From contig JAUYKV010000044.1 of the NCBI GenBank assembly GCA_030699825.1, positions 108,517-172,516 of the forward strand: DNA of 64,000 nt. Reading direction: 5' to 3'. The translations under genes were made by a program, and so were the position numbers. The first letter of the stretch is position 1. Each line of letters starts with the position of its first letter. Source of the DNA: Pseudomonas sp. Lineage in GTDB: Bacteria; Pseudomonadota; Gammaproteobacteria; Pseudomonadales; Pseudomonadaceae. The notes beneath the pieces were generated by a model. The model saw nothing but the letters and a program-made list of their open reading frames with translations. It made no database searches and was not told where the DNA came from. Positions 45,895 to 55,477 of this stretch are shown piece after piece.

Positions 45895-46725
45895 ATGTTA
45901 TTGCGCTTTACCAAAATGCACGGCCTCGGCAACGACTTCATGGTCCTCGACCTGGTCAGCCAGCACGCGCATATCCAGCCCAAGAACGCCAAGCAGTGGG
46001 GCGATCGCCACACCGGCGTCGGCTTCGATCAACTGCTGCTGGTCGAGCCGCCGAGCAACCCGGACGTCGACTTCCGCTACCGCATCTTCAACGCCGACGG
46101 TTCGGAAGTGGAGCAGTGCGGCAATGGCGCGCGCTGCTTCGCCCGCTTCGTGCTGGACAAGCGGCTGACGATGAAGAAGCAGATCCGCGTGGAAACCAAG
46201 GGCGGCATCATCGAACTCGACGTGCGTGCCGATGGTCAGATCAGCGTGAACATGGGCGCACCGCGCCTCGACCCTGCGCAAATCCCCTTCCAGGCCGAAC
46301 GGCAAGCCTTGAGCTACCGCGTCGAGGTCGAGGGCCAGACGGTCGAACTGGCCGCCGTATCCATGGGCAACCCCCATGCCGTGTTGCGCGTCGACAGTGT
46401 CGACAGCGCGCCGGTGCATGAGCTGGGACCGAAACTGGAGCACCACCCACGCTTTCCACAGCGGGTCAATGTCGGTTTCCTGCAAATCATCGATCGTCAG
46501 TATGCCAAGCTGCGCGTATGGGAACGCGGCGCCGGCGAGACCCAGGCCTGCGGCACCGGCGCCTGCGCGGCGGCAGTGGCGGCGATCAGCCAGGGTTGGA
46601 TGGATTCGCCGGTACAGCTCGAACTGCCCGGCGGCAAGCTGTCCATCGAGTGGGTAGGCCCTGGCCAGCCCGTTATGATGACCGGGCCAGCGATGCGTGT
46701 GTACGAAGGACAGGTTCGCCTATGA
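45895..46725 (+). CDS. dapF: Diaminopimelate epimerase
   Basis: A 276-residue PLP-independent racemase making meso-diaminopimelate for lysine and peptidoglycan. The two catalytic cysteines lie in [17 protein letters not shown] and [19 protein letters not shown]. The start [20 protein letters not shown] is the family's standard; the open frame extends upstream into lysA. The stop overlaps the next gene's start by four bases (ATGA). Confidence 0.97.
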   Translation: MLLRFTKMHGLGNDFMVLDLVSQHAHIQPKNAKQWGDRHTGVGFDQLLLVEPPSNPDVDFRYRIFNADGSEVEQCGNGARCFARFVLDKRLTMKKQIRVETKGGIIELDVRADGQISVNMGAPRLDPAQIPFQAERQALSYRVEVEGQTVELAAVSMGNPHAVLRVDSVDSAPVHELGPKLEHHPRFPQRVNVGFLQIIDRQYAKLRVWERGAGETQACGTGACAAAVAAISQGWMDSPVQLELPGGKLSIEWVGPGQPVMMTGPAMRVYEGQVRL

Positions 46726-47426
46726 CCGACCAGCAAGATTCAGCCAAACCACTCGAACTCGATTCGGCGACGGTTGCCGACTACCTGAGCAGGCACCCGG
46801 AATTCTTCATCGACCACGACGAATTGCTTCCCGAGCTGCGCATCCCGCACCAGCGCGGTGACACCATCTCGCTGGTCGAACGCCAGGTGAAACTGTTGCG
46901 CGAGCGCAATATCGAGATGCGCCATCGCCTCTCGCAGCTGATGGATGTGGCCCGCGACAACGACCGCCTGTTCGACAAGACCCGCCGCCTGGTGCTCGAC
47001 CTGCTCGACGCCACCGGCCTCGAGGAGGTGGTCAGCACCGTGGAAGACAGCCTGCGCCATGAGTTCCAGGTGCCCTTCGTCGGCCTGATCCTGTTCAGCG
47101 ATACGCCGCTGCCGGTCGGCCGTTCGGTCAGCAGCGCCGAAGCGCATCAGGCCATCGGCGGCCTGCTGGCCGGCGGCAAGACCATCTGCGGGGTGTTGCG
47201 CGAGCATGAACTGAGCTTTCTGTTCGGCGAAAACGCAGCCAAGCAGATCGGCTCGGCGGCGGTGGTCGCGCTGTCCTATCAGGGCCTGCATGGCGTGCTG
47301 GCGATCGGCAGCGTCGACCCGCAGCACTACAAGAGTTCCCTGGGCACCCTGTTCCTCGGTTATATCGCCGAAGTCCTGGCCCGCGTGCTGCCGCGCTTCG
47401 CCACGCCGCTACGTTCGGTGCGCTAA
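46722..47426 (+). CDS. DUF484 family protein
   Basis: A 234-residue protein of the DUF484 family found between dapF and xerC in many gammaproteobacteria; GAF-like fold, function unknown. A conserved block is [20 protein letters not shown], then [20 protein letters not shown], a coiled coil linking to the GAF-like part. I use the ATG at 46722, which overlaps the dapF stop, although the frame stays open much further upstream. Followed by a repeat-bearing 180-base gap before xerC. Confidence 0.9.
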   Translation: MTDQQDSAKPLELDSATVADYLSRHPEFFIDHDELLPELRIPHQRGDTISLVERQVKLLRERNIEMRHRLSQLMDVARDNDRLFDKTRRLVLDLLDATGLEEVVSTVEDSLRHEFQVPFVGLILFSDTPLPVGRSVSSAEAHQAIGGLLAGGKTICGVLREHELSFLFGENAAKQIGSAAVVALSYQGLHGVLAIGSVDPQHYKSSLGTLFLGYIAEVLARVLPRFATPLRSVR

Positions 47427-47449
47427 AAGCAGCGACAAGCTGCAAGCCA

Positions 47450-47588
47450 GTAGGATGGGTTGAGCGAAGCGATACCCATCAATGCTCGGTAGCCCATCAT
47501 TGCTGGGTAGATAGTCCGATGGGTTACGCGGCGCGCCACTATCGCTTAGCGCCTGAAATCTGTGCCTAGCGCCACTAACCCACCCTAC
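47450..47588. repeat. Palindromic intergenic repeat between DUF484 and xerC genes
   Basis: GTAGGATGGGTT (47450-47461) and AACCCACCCTAC (47577-47588) are inverted with one mismatch; inside lie GATACCCATC and GATGGGTTACGCGGC, further copies of the same unit. This is the common YGGATGGGTT-type dispersed repeat of gammaproteobacteria. Confidence 0.7.
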
Positions 47589-47608
47589 AGCGCTCGCAGG
47601 AAGCCGCC

Positions 47609-48505
47609 ATGCACGATCATCTGCACGCCTACCTCGAACATCTGCGCAGCGAGCGCCAGGTCTCCCGGCACACCCTCGACGGCTACAGCCGCGACCTGGC
47701 CAAGCTGCTGGCCTTCTGCGAACGCGAGCAGATCGCGGCATGGGCCGCGCTGGACAGCGCGCGCCTGCGCCGGCTGATCGCCCGCCTGAATCTCGAGGGC
47801 CAGTCCAGCCGCAGCCTGGCCCGCCTGCTTTCGGCCACGCGCGGCCTCTACCGCTACCTGATCCGCGAAGGCCATTGCCAGAATGATCCGGCCAGCGGCC
47901 TGACGCCGCCGAAAGGCGAGCAACGCCTGCCGAAAACCCTGGACGCCGACCGCACCGCTCAGCTGCTCGACGGCGCGGTCGAGGACGACTTCATCGCCCG
48001 CCGCGATCAGGCCATGCTCGAGCTGTTCTATTCCTCCGGTCTGCGCCTGGCCGAACTGGTCGGCCTCAACCTCGACAACCTGGACCTGGGCGACGGCCTG
48101 GTGCGGGTGCTGGGCAAGGGCAACAAGACCCGCGAGCTTCCGGTCGGGCGCATGGCGCGTCAGGCCCTGGAGCAATGGTTGCCCTTGCGCGCCCTGGCCA
48201 AGCCGGGGGATGGCGCGGTATTCATCAGCCAGCAGGGTCGCCGGCTCGGCCCGCGCGCGGTGCAACTGCGCGTGCGCCAGGCCGGAGTGCGCGAACTCGG
48301 GCAGAATCTGCACCCGCACATGCTGCGTCACAGCTTCGCCAGTCATATGCTGGAGTCGTCACAGGACTTGCGCGCGGTGCAGGAGCTGCTCGGCCACGCC
48401 GACATCGCCACCACCCAGGTCTACACCCACCTGGATTTCCAGCACCTGGCCACGGTGTATGACCGCGCCCATCCACGGGCCAAACGCAAAGGCAGTAACG
48501 AATGA
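47609..48505 (+). CDS. xerC: Tyrosine recombinase XerC
   Basis: A 298-residue site-specific recombinase that resolves chromosome dimers at dif with XerD (called sss in P. aeruginosa). The N-terminal SAM-like core-binding domain reads [20 protein letters not shown]. Catalytic residues are visible: R in [14 protein letters not shown] in [15 protein letters not shown]-x-x-R in [13 protein letters not shown] in [12 protein letters not shown] with the nucleophile tyrosine in [13 protein letters not shown] at 47609. The stop overlaps the next gene's start by four bases. Confidence 0.97.
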   Translation: MHDHLHAYLEHLRSERQVSRHTLDGYSRDLAKLLAFCEREQIAAWAALDSARLRRLIARLNLEGQSSRSLARLLSATRGLYRYLIREGHCQNDPASGLTPPKGEQRLPKTLDADRTAQLLDGAVEDDFIARRDQAMLELFYSSGLRLAELVGLNLDNLDLGDGLVRVLGKGNKTRELPVGRMARQALEQWLPLRALAKPGDGAVFISQQGRRLGPRAVQLRVRQAGVRELGQNLHPHMLRHSFASHMLESSQDLRAVQELLGHADIATTQVYTHLDFQHLATVYDRAHPRAKRKGSNE

Positions 48506-49197
48506 GCATTCAACTGATTACCTTCGATCTCGACGACACCCTGTGGGACGTAACCCCGGTGATGCAGGATGCCGAAGCGACGCTGCGCAACTGGTTGGCG
48601 CTGCATGCACCACGCCTGGGAGGCGTGCCGATCGAGCACCTGTGGACGATTCGCGCGCGCTTACTGCAAGCCGAACCATCGCTCAAGCATCGCCTCAGCG
48701 AACTGCGCCGGCGCATCCTGCACGATGCCCTGGCAGGCGCGGGCTATGCGCCCGGCGAGGCCGTAGCGCTAGCCGAGGTTGGTTTTCAGGTATTTCTCGC
48801 CGCCCGCCATCAGGTCGAGCTGTTCGCCGAGGTGCACCCGACCCTGGAGATCCTGGCCAATCACTTCCAGCTCGGGGTGATTACCAATGGCAATGCCGAC
48901 GTGCGCCGCCTGGGCCTGGCCGATTATTTCCAGTTCGCCCTGTGCGCGGAAGAACTCGGGGTCGGCAAACCCGACCCCAAGCCGTTTCAGGAAGCCCTCA
49001 GGCGGGCAGGCATTGCCGCGCAGCACGCCGTGCATATCGGCGACCACCCCAGCGACGATATCGCCGGTGCCCAGGCCGCCGGCTTGCGGGCGATCTGGTT
49101 CAACCCGCAAGGCAAGACCTGGGACGGCGGCAAGCGCGCCGATGGCGAAATCCGCAGCCTGGCCGAACTGCCGGCGCTGCTGCACAGCTGGGTGTAG
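48502..49197 (+). CDS. HAD-superfamily hydrolase (YigB-like)
   Basis: A 231-residue phosphatase of the HAD superfamily, subfamily IA. Motif I is [15 protein letters not shown] (nucleophile D), motif II the threonine of [14 protein letters not shown], motif III the lysine of [10 protein letters not shown], motif IV the acidic pair in [17 protein letters not shown]. Its place after xerC, with a four-base overlap, is that of E. coli YigB, an FMN/riboflavin-5-phosphate phosphatase. Function by that homology only. Confidence 0.9.
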   Translation: MSIQLITFDLDDTLWDVTPVMQDAEATLRNWLALHAPRLGGVPIEHLWTIRARLLQAEPSLKHRLSELRRRILHDALAGAGYAPGEAVALAEVGFQVFLAARHQVELFAEVHPTLEILANHFQLGVITNGNADVRRLGLADYFQFALCAEELGVGKPDPKPFQEALRRAGIAAQHAVHIGDHPSDDIAGAQAAGLRAIWFNPQGKTWDGGKRADGEIRSLAELPALLHSWV

Positions 49198-49271
49198 GCC
49201 GGGCTTTAACAGGCCGTGGATAAACGACCTGCGCCTCTGATGCTGCCTCGCCTACGTTGTGCATCACGCGG

Positions 49272-49598
49272 TCAGATCGGCCGGCTGCCGTATTTGCTGT
49301 CGGGCTTCTTCGGTGGGTCGGAAACCACGTTGGGCTCGACCTCCTGCACCTTGCCACCGCGCGCCAGATACTCTTCCATGGCGCGCGCCAGGGCGTCGCG
49401 ATCCTTTTGCTTGGCTTCGATGCTCGGCAACTCTTCAATGCTGACCGCCGCCTTGGCTTTGGCCTTGCTCTTGCCAGTGCTGACAACGTCGTCACCGTCG
49501 TCGCCATCGTCGTCGACGTCATTGGCGGCCGCCATTTCCTCGCCGTTACCCTCGTCAGCTCCTTCGAGCTCGTCTTGTTCCAGATCTTCGTCGCTCAT
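49272..49598 (-). CDS. sutA: Transcriptional regulator SutA
   Basis: A 108-residue, strongly acidic, partly disordered protein. The N-terminal 45 residues are rich in D and E (MSDEDLEQDELEGADEGN); the middle helix SIEAKQKDRDALARAMEEYL is the region that contacts RNA polymerase, and the end PNVVSDPPKKPDSKYGSRPI is highly conserved. In P. aeruginosa SutA binds the polymerase beta subunit and helps expression during slow growth. Start at 49598; four codons further upstream are open but the conserved protein begins MSDEDLEQDE. Convergent with the HAD gene. Confidence 0.9.
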   Translation of the reverse strand: MSDEDLEQDELEGADEGNGEEMAAANDVDDDGDDGDDVVSTGKSKAKAKAAVSIEELPSIEAKQKDRDALARAMEEYLARGGKVQEVEPNVVSDPPKKPDSKYGSRPI

Positions 49599-49783
49599 GT
49601 TCAACCTCATGACTTGCGAAAAGCAGGTTAGTTATAGCCCAGCTACGCGAGCATTTACGCGCCGCCGGAAAAATTCGAATGGCCTTGCCTGCCGAAGCCC
49701 AGCAGCGTCTCGCGCCGGCCCGGACGAACACCACGGTGTCGTATAACAGTGCCTATCGGCGCGCATTCTAGCGTGCTGCCAGA

Positions 49784-49812
49784 AAAAACAAAGGGCGCCT
49801 TTAGGCGCCCTT
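49784..49812 (-). terminator. Rho-independent terminator of the amtB operon
   Basis: AAGGGCGCC (49791-49799) and GGCGCCCTT (49804-49812) pair perfectly around TTTA. Read leftward the stem is followed by TTTTTT, so it ends the glnK-amtB2-amtB1 transcript. Confidence 0.9.
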
Positions 49813-49830
49813 GCTTTAAATCACCGGCAA

Positions 49831-51081
49831 TCAGCTTTTGGTGAATTCCGGATAGGCTTCCATACCGCATTCGGCGATATCCACGCCCTCGTATTCTTCT
49901 TCCTCGCTGACGCGCAGACCGATCACCAGCTTGATGATCGACCAGACGATCAGGCTGGCGATGAAGACCCAGGCGAAGATGCAGGCCAGACCGAGCAACT
50001 GGGCGCCCAGGCTGGCATCCGGATTGGTCAGCACCACCGCCAACAGGCCCCACATACCGGCCACGCCGTGCACGGAAATGGCACCGACCGGATCGTCGAG
50101 CTTGAGCTTGTCCAGACCGAGGATGGAGAACACCACCAGCACGCCACCGACGCCACCGATCAGGGTCGCCTGCAGGGCGCTCGGGGTCAGCGGCTCGGCG
50201 GTGATCGCCACCAGGCCGGCCAGGGCACCGTTGAGGGCCATGGTCAGGTCGGACTTGCCGAACAGGATGCGCGCCACGATCATCGCCGCGATCAGGCCGC
50301 CAGCGGCGCCCATGTTGGTGTTGACGAACACCTGGGCGACCGCGTTGGCATCTTCGATGGTGCTCATCTTCAGCTGCGAACCGCCGTTGAAGCCGAACCA
50401 GCCCATCCACAGGATGAAGGCACCGAGTGTGGCGATCGGCAGGTTGGCGCCGGGAATGGCGTTGACCTGGCCATTGGCACCGTACTTGCCCTTGCGTGCA
50501 CCGAGCAGCAGTACACCGGCCAGAGCAGCCGCAGCGCCCGCCATATGGACCACGCCGGAACCGGCGAAATCAAGGAAGCCGGCTTCGTTGAGGAAGCCCG
50601 AGCCCCACTTCCAGAAGCCCTGTACCGGGTAGATGAAACCAGTCATGACCACGGCGAAGGCGAGGAAGGCCCACAGCTTCATGCGTTCGGCAACGGCACC
50701 GGAGACGATCGACATGCAGGTCGCGGCGAACACCACCTGGAAGAAGAAGTCCGAACGTGCCGAATAGTAAGGTGCGTCCTCACCACCCGCGAGAACCGAT
50801 TCGACACTGTTCTCGTCACCGATCAGGAAGCCCAGGCTCGGCAGGATGCCGCCCTCCGGACTGGAGTACATGATGTGGTAGCCGATCACCAGGTACATGA
50901 CGCTGGCCACCGCGTACAGGGCGATGTTCTTGGTGAGGATTTCGGTGGTGTTCTTCGCCCGTACCAGGCCGGCTTCGAGCATGGCAAAACCCGCTGCCAT
51001 CCACATCACCAGAGCACCGCAAATCAAGAAATAGAAGGTATCGAAGCCATACTGCAGTGCAGTCAATGCTGTGTTATCCAT
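49831..51081 (-). CDS. amtB: Ammonium transporter AmtB1
   Basis: A 416-residue Amt/Rh-type channel for ammonium in the inner membrane, with eleven helices. There is no cleavable signal peptide; it starts MDNTALTALQYGFDTFYFLI. Family motifs include GAFILWMGWFGFNGGSQL, DFAGSGVVHMAGAAAALAGV (histidine near the pore) and ISVHGVAGMWGLLAVVL (second pore histidine). It is the last gene of glnK-amtB2-amtB1 and lies 78 bases after amtB2, with a hairpin between. Less similar to AmtB2 than typical recent duplicates would be. Confidence 0.93.
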   Translation of the reverse strand: MDNTALTALQYGFDTFYFLICGALVMWMAAGFAMLEAGLVRAKNTTEILTKNIALYAVASVMYLVIGYHIMYSSPEGGILPSLGFLIGDENSVESVLAGGEDAPYYSARSDFFFQVVFAATCMSIVSGAVAERMKLWAFLAFAVVMTGFIYPVQGFWKWGSGFLNEAGFLDFAGSGVVHMAGAAAALAGVLLLGARKGKYGANGQVNAIPGANLPIATLGAFILWMGWFGFNGGSQLKMSTIEDANAVAQVFVNTNMGAAGGLIAAMIVARILFGKSDLTMALNGALAGLVAITAEPLTPSALQATLIGGVGGVLVVFSILGLDKLKLDDPVGAISVHGVAGMWGLLAVVLTNPDASLGAQLLGLACIFAWVFIASLIVWSIIKLVIGLRVSEEEEYEGVDIAECGMEAYPEFTKS

Positions 51082-51124
51082 GGTTCACCTCTTGCCGGCG
51101 CGCTTCTATAGCGCTGTTCGGTTA

Positions 51125-51151
51125 AGGCGCCCGGGTTGGCTCCGGGCGCCT
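51125..51151 (-). terminator. Hairpin between amtB2 and amtB1
   Basis: AGGCGCCCGG (51125-51134) and CCGGGCGCCT (51142-51151) are a perfect 10-bp stem with a 7-base loop. Read leftward it is followed only by TTAACC, so it is a weak terminator or RNA processing/stability element that may lower amtB1 expression relative to amtB2. Confidence 0.55.
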
Positions 51152-51159
51152 CCGTGTGC

Positions 51160-52473
51160 TTACAGGTTGTAGCCACGCTCGTTGTGCAGGGCGAGATCGA
51201 GACCGACCGTCTCTTCCTCGTCGCTGACCCGCAGCCCCATTACCAAATCGATCACTTTGAGGATCACGAAGGTCAACACCGCGGTGTAGATCACCGTGAA
51301 CGCCACTCCCTGGAACTGCACCCACAACTGCGCGGGGATGTTCTCCACCGTGCCGAAGCCACCCAACGCCGGCGCGGCGAACGCCCCGGTGAGAATGGCG
51401 CCGACAATCCCGCCCACGGCATGCACGCCGAAGACATCCAGAGAATCGTCATAGCCAAATTTGCGTTTCAGGCTGGTGGCGCAGAAGAAGCAGATCACCC
51501 CCGACGCCAGGCCGATGACCAGCGCGCCCATCGGCCCGGCAGTGCCGGACGCCGGAGTAATGGCCACCAGACCCGCCACCGCACCGGAAGCGATACCCAG
51601 CACGCTGGGTTTGCGGTGGGTGATCCACTCGGCAAACATCCAGCTCAGTGCCGCCATCGCCGTGGCGATCTGGGTCACCAGCATGGCCATGCCGGCACTG
51701 CCGTCCGCCGCCAGCGCCGAACCGGCGTTGAAACCGAACCAGCCGACCCAGAGCATGCTCGCGCCAATCAGGGTGTAACCGAGGTTATGCGGCGCCATGG
51801 CGGTAGTCGGAAAGCCCTTGCGCTTGCCCAGCACCAGACAGGCCACCAGACCGGCGATACCGGCATTGATATGCACCACGGTGCCGCCGGCGAAATCCAG
51901 CACGCCCCAGTCCCACATCAGCGCACCGTCGCCGCTCCACACCATGTGCGCGATGGGGGCATAGACGATGGTGAACCAGACCGCCATGAAGATCAGCATC
52001 GCCGAGAACTTCATACGCTCGGCGAAGGCACCGACGATCAGGGCCGGGGTGATGATGGCGAAGGTCATCTGGAAGGTGATGAACACGCTTTCCGGAATTC
52101 CTGCCACCAGGCTGTCGCGGGTCAGGCCGGCGAGGAAAGCATGCGACAGGCCGCCGACGAAGGAGTTGAAATTGACCACACCCTGCTCCATGCCGGTGGT
52201 GTCAAAGGCCAGGCTGTACCCGTAGACGACCCAGAGCACGCTGATCAGACCGGTGATGGCGAAACACTGCATCAACACCGAGAGGACGTTCTTCGAACGC
52301 ACCATGCCGGCATAAAACAGGGCCAGCCCCGGAATGGTCATGAACAGCACGAGTACGGTCGCGATCAGCATCCAAGCCGTGTCGCCGCCATTTAAAACTG
52401 CCTCGTCGGCCATGGCAAAACCAGGGACGAGAGACAAAAGGGCTCCTAGCCCTGCGATTTTTCGCAGAGTCAT
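51160..52473 (-). CDS. amtB: Ammonium transporter AmtB2
   Basis: A 437-residue Amt protein with a cleavable signal peptide (MTLRKIAGLGALLSLVPGFAMA), as in E. coli AmtB, giving a periplasmic N-terminus. Pore motifs are DFAGGTVVHINAGIAGLVAC and VFGVHAVGGIVGAILTGAFA; the cytosolic tail that binds GlnK ends GLDLALHNERGYNL. An AGGAG ribosome-binding site precedes the ATG. It follows glnK by 38 bases. P. stutzeri has the same glnK-amtB1-amtB2 tandem arrangement. Confidence 0.95.
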   Translation of the reverse strand: MTLRKIAGLGALLSLVPGFAMADEAVLNGGDTAWMLIATVLVLFMTIPGLALFYAGMVRSKNVLSVLMQCFAITGLISVLWVVYGYSLAFDTTGMEQGVVNFNSFVGGLSHAFLAGLTRDSLVAGIPESVFITFQMTFAIITPALIVGAFAERMKFSAMLIFMAVWFTIVYAPIAHMVWSGDGALMWDWGVLDFAGGTVVHINAGIAGLVACLVLGKRKGFPTTAMAPHNLGYTLIGASMLWVGWFGFNAGSALAADGSAGMAMLVTQIATAMAALSWMFAEWITHRKPSVLGIASGAVAGLVAITPASGTAGPMGALVIGLASGVICFFCATSLKRKFGYDDSLDVFGVHAVGGIVGAILTGAFAAPALGGFGTVENIPAQLWVQFQGVAFTVIYTAVLTFVILKVIDLVMGLRVSDEEETVGLDLALHNERGYNL

Positions 52474-52511
52474 TGGGGTTACTCCTGGGGCGTGGGGGTT
52501 CGCAGGCTTGC

Positions 52512-52901
<390 letters not shown>

Positions 52902-53046
52902 TCAAGTCTAAGCGCTGTGTCTGGCTTTTGTAATGCATCGCTCGCCCCAGGGGACAACAGCGATACCCACCAACCGCTCCCGACGAAACACTTCCCGCTT
53001 CGCCTAACGCACCGGAACCGCATCGGTGCATTCGTCACGAGCAACT

Positions 53047-53063
53047 AAGCAGAAAGCTTGCCA
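53047..53063 (-). promoter_or_regulatory. Sigma-54 promoter of glnK-amtB2-amtB1
   Basis: Read leftward the sequence TGGCAAGCTTTCTGCTT has GG at -24 (53062-53061), ten bases, then GC at -12 (53050-53049), close to the consensus TGGCACG-N4-TTGCW. Transcription would start near 53037, leaving a leader of about 187 bases. Confidence 0.75.
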
Positions 53064-53116
53064 TATCGTATAAATTTGTTTTATTTCAGATAGTTATCAT
53101 AAAAATCAGGCTTTCT

Positions 53117-53131
53117 GCACAACCCCTGCAG
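53117..53131 (-). promoter_or_regulatory. Partial NtrC-like site
   Basis: GCACAACCCCTGCAG has one perfect half (GCAC) and a degraded second half, 10 bp before the stronger site at 53141. Two adjacent sites are the usual NtrC enhancer arrangement. Confidence 0.4.
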
Positions 53132-53140
53132 GCGAAGGAC

Positions 53141-53155
53141 GCACGATAACGGTGC
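53141..53155 (-). promoter_or_regulatory. NtrC-binding enhancer site
   Basis: GCACGATAACGGTGC fits the 15-bp NtrC consensus GCAC-N7-GTGC exactly in its invariant arms. It lies about 105-120 bp upstream of the predicted sigma-54 start, the normal enhancer distance. Confidence 0.7.
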
Positions 53156-53258
53156 GTACACACAACCAGCCATGCGCAAAAACTGTGCAGTGCTGGCGGC
53201 GCCGGCCCCGAACGTGGCTGCGTGCTACACTGCCGCCGTCTGTCACTGGAACCCTGCC

Positions 53259-53531
53259 ATGTTGCCACCCAAAGCCCTGCTCGATGCCCTCAGCGCCCAC
53301 GCCTCGCGCCTGTTCAACGGCGAAACGCCGCTGCCGCGTAGCGAATTCGAGGCCCAGTTCAAAGCCTTGCTGCAGAGCGGCTTCAGCAAGCTCGACCTGG
53401 TCAGCCGGGAAGAGTTCGACAGCCAGATGGCCGTCCTCGCCCGCACCCGTGCGCGCCTGGAAGCACTGGAAGCCAAGGTTGCCGAACTGGAAGCCCGCAC
53501 CGCGCAAGACGCCACGCCGCCCACCGAGTAA
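53259..53531 (+). CDS. ubiK: UbiK-type accessory factor (BMFP family)
   Basis: A 90-residue protein of the BMFP/UbiK family, a coiled-coil accessory of ubiquinone synthesis that binds UbiJ in E. coli. It starts MLPPKALLDALSAHASRLF and has a C-terminal trimeric coiled coil (RARLEALEAKVAELEARTAQ). The ATG at 53259 is chosen by homology; the frame is open upstream to 53172. It lies 34 bases before comM and may be co-transcribed. Confidence 0.85.
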   Translation: MLPPKALLDALSAHASRLFNGETPLPRSEFEAQFKALLQSGFSKLDLVSREEFDSQMAVLARTRARLEALEAKVAELEARTAQDATPPTE

Positions 53532-53565
53532 CCCGCTCGGACGGCTGACGATCAAGGAGTGATCG

Positions 53566-55062
53566 ATGTCCCTGGCCATAGTCCACAGCCGCGCCCAAGT
53601 CGGCGTCGAAGCACCCGCCGTAACCGTCGAGGCGCACCTGGCCAATGGCTTGCCGTCGCTGGCGCTGGTCGGCCTGCCCGAGACCGCGGTCAAGGAAAGC
53701 AAGGACCGGGTGCGCAGCGCCATCCTCAACTCCGCCTTCGATTTCCCGCCGCGGCGCATCACCCTCAACCTGGCCCCGGCCGACCTGCCCAAGGACGGCG
53801 GGCGCTTCGACCTGGCCATCGCCCTGGGGATTCTCGCCGCCAGCGGCCAGGTGCCGACCACCGCCCTGGAACAGCTCGAGTGCCTGGGCGAACTGGCCCT
53901 GTCCGGCGCCGTGCGCCCAGTACGGGGCGTGTTGCCCGCGGCACTGGCGGCCCGCGCTGCCGGACGCACCTTAGTGGTGCCGAAGGCCAACGCCGAGGAG
54001 GCCAGCCTGGCCTCCGGGCTGGTGGTCATCGCAGTCGAGCATTTGCTCGAACTGGCCGCCCACCTCAACGGCCAGACCCCAATCGCCCCCTACCAGGCAC
54101 AGGGCCTGCTGCGCCGCACCCAGCCCTACCCCGACCTGGCCGAAGTGCAGGGCCAGGTCGCCGCCAAGCGTGCCCTGCTGGTGGCCGCGGCCGGCTCGCA
54201 CAACTTGCTGCTGACCGGCCCTCCGGGCACCGGCAAGACCCTGCTGGCCAGCCGCCTGCCCGGCCTGCTGCCGCCACTGGACGAGCAGGAAGCCCTGGAA
54301 GTCGCAGCGATTCATTCGGTGGCCAGTCACACCCCGCTGGATGCCTGGCCGCAGCGGCCCTTTCGCAACCCGCATCACAGCGCCTCCGGCCCGGCCCTGG
54401 TCGGTGGCGGCAGTCGTCCGCAACCGGGGGAAATCACCCTGGCCCACCAGGGCGTGCTGTTTCTCGATGAGCTGCCGGAATTCGACAGGAAGGTGCTGGA
54501 GGTGTTGCGCGAGCCCCTGGAAAGCGGGCAGATCGTCATCGCCCGGGCGCGCGACAAGGTGCGCTTTCCCGCGCGCTTCCAGCTGGTCGCGGCGATGAAC
54601 CCCTGCCCCTGCGGTTTTCTCGGCGATCCCAGCGGCCGTTGTCGTTGCGGCGCGGAACAGATCCAGCGCTACCGCGGCAAACTCTCCGGGCCCCTGCTCG
54701 ACCGCATCGACCTGCATGTGACGGTGGCGCGGGAAGCCACCGCCCTGCATGTGCCGCCCAGCGAAGGCGCCGACACGGCCACCGGCGCCGCCCTGGTGGC
54801 GCGCGCCCGGCAACGGCAAATCCTGCGCCAGGGCGTGGCCAATGCCTTTCTCGACCTGCCCGGCCTGCGCCAGCACTGCGGCCTGCACGCCGCCGATCAA
54901 AACTGGCTGGAAAGCGCCTGCGAACGCCTCGGCCTGTCCCTGCGCGCCGCGCACCGGGTGCTCAAGGTGGCGCGCACCCTGGCCGACCTCGAACAAGCGG
55001 AGCAGATCGCCCGCAGCCACCTGGCCGAGGCGCTGCAGTACCGCGGGCATGCGCAGAGTTGA
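53566..55062 (+). CDS. comM: YifB/ComM-family Mg-chelatase-like AAA+ protein
   Basis: A 498-residue AAA+ hexameric helicase. In naturally competent bacteria ComM promotes branch migration during transformation; YifB homologues are common in other species too. An N-terminal Lon-like S5 domain (about 20-150, RVRSAILNSAFDFPPRRITL), AAA+ Walker A LLTGPPGTGKTLLASRLPG, Walker B GVLFLDELPEFDRKVLEVLR, and the C4-type cysteine segment AAMNPCPCGFLGDPSGRCRC. Start ATG at 53566 after AAGGAG. Confidence 0.94.
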   Translation: MSLAIVHSRAQVGVEAPAVTVEAHLANGLPSLALVGLPETAVKESKDRVRSAILNSAFDFPPRRITLNLAPADLPKDGGRFDLAIALGILAASGQVPTTALEQLECLGELALSGAVRPVRGVLPAALAARAAGRTLVVPKANAEEASLASGLVVIAVEHLLELAAHLNGQTPIAPYQAQGLLRRTQPYPDLAEVQGQVAAKRALLVAAAGSHNLLLTGPPGTGKTLLASRLPGLLPPLDEQEALEVAAIHSVASHTPLDAWPQRPFRNPHHSASGPALVGGGSRPQPGEITLAHQGVLFLDELPEFDRKVLEVLREPLESGQIVIARARDKVRFPARFQLVAAMNPCPCGFLGDPSGRCRCGAEQIQRYRGKLSGPLLDRIDLHVTVAREATALHVPPSEGADTATGAALVARARQRQILRQGVANAFLDLPGLRQHCGLHAADQNWLESACERLGLSLRAAHRVLKVARTLADLEQAEQIARSHLAEALQYRGHAQS

Positions 55063-55477
55063 GCGCTGGCCTGGCTGCGAGCAGGGAAAGGCCAGCAAGG
55101 CATGCGTCCGGCCACTGGTAGGGACCAGGACTAGGCGCCCCCTCGCCCTCATCAAACAACCCGCATATCATTGATTTTATGGGGTATGAGGTTTTCTGTA
55201 GGAACGCCACCCGATCTGGGGTAATCCACAATCCATATCAGGGTGTCACTCGCCGCAGGCAGTGCACCATGGGTTCACCGGTGCGACACAAAAGCTGGCG
55301 GGTTGTCGCTGCGCTCCGAAGCCGCCCTACGAACGGAACGCCGCCCGGCAGCTCCCCCGACAGGGGCCCCGAGCACCCAGCTTGTTGCGCGACAGCGCTC
55401 CGTCGAAGAAGGCGAGCGAACGCCCACTGAGGATTGCGGCGCACCGCCAACCGGAGTATCGCCCTTGCAATAGCGAC
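55063..55477. other. Intergenic region between comM and a LysR gene
   Basis: About 415 bases without a supported gene. It contains copy B of the 32-bp repeat (55151-55182). The rest is GC-rich and full of short inverted repeats (for example GCACC...GGTGC at 55263-55283). Open frames here on both strands look like translations of repetitive DNA. Confidence 0.4.
55151..55182 (+). repeat. Copy B of a 32-bp dispersed intergenic repeat
   Basis: Differs from 42909-42940 at three positions only (all transitions), while the flanks are unrelated. Lies about 90 bases downstream of comM. Confidence 0.75.

Noticed and set aside
55238..55473. Overlapping 70-83 codon frames on both strands after comM
   Set aside because: The sequence is open in several frames at once, with Arg/Pro/Ser-rich products, as expected of GC-rich repetitive non-coding DNA.
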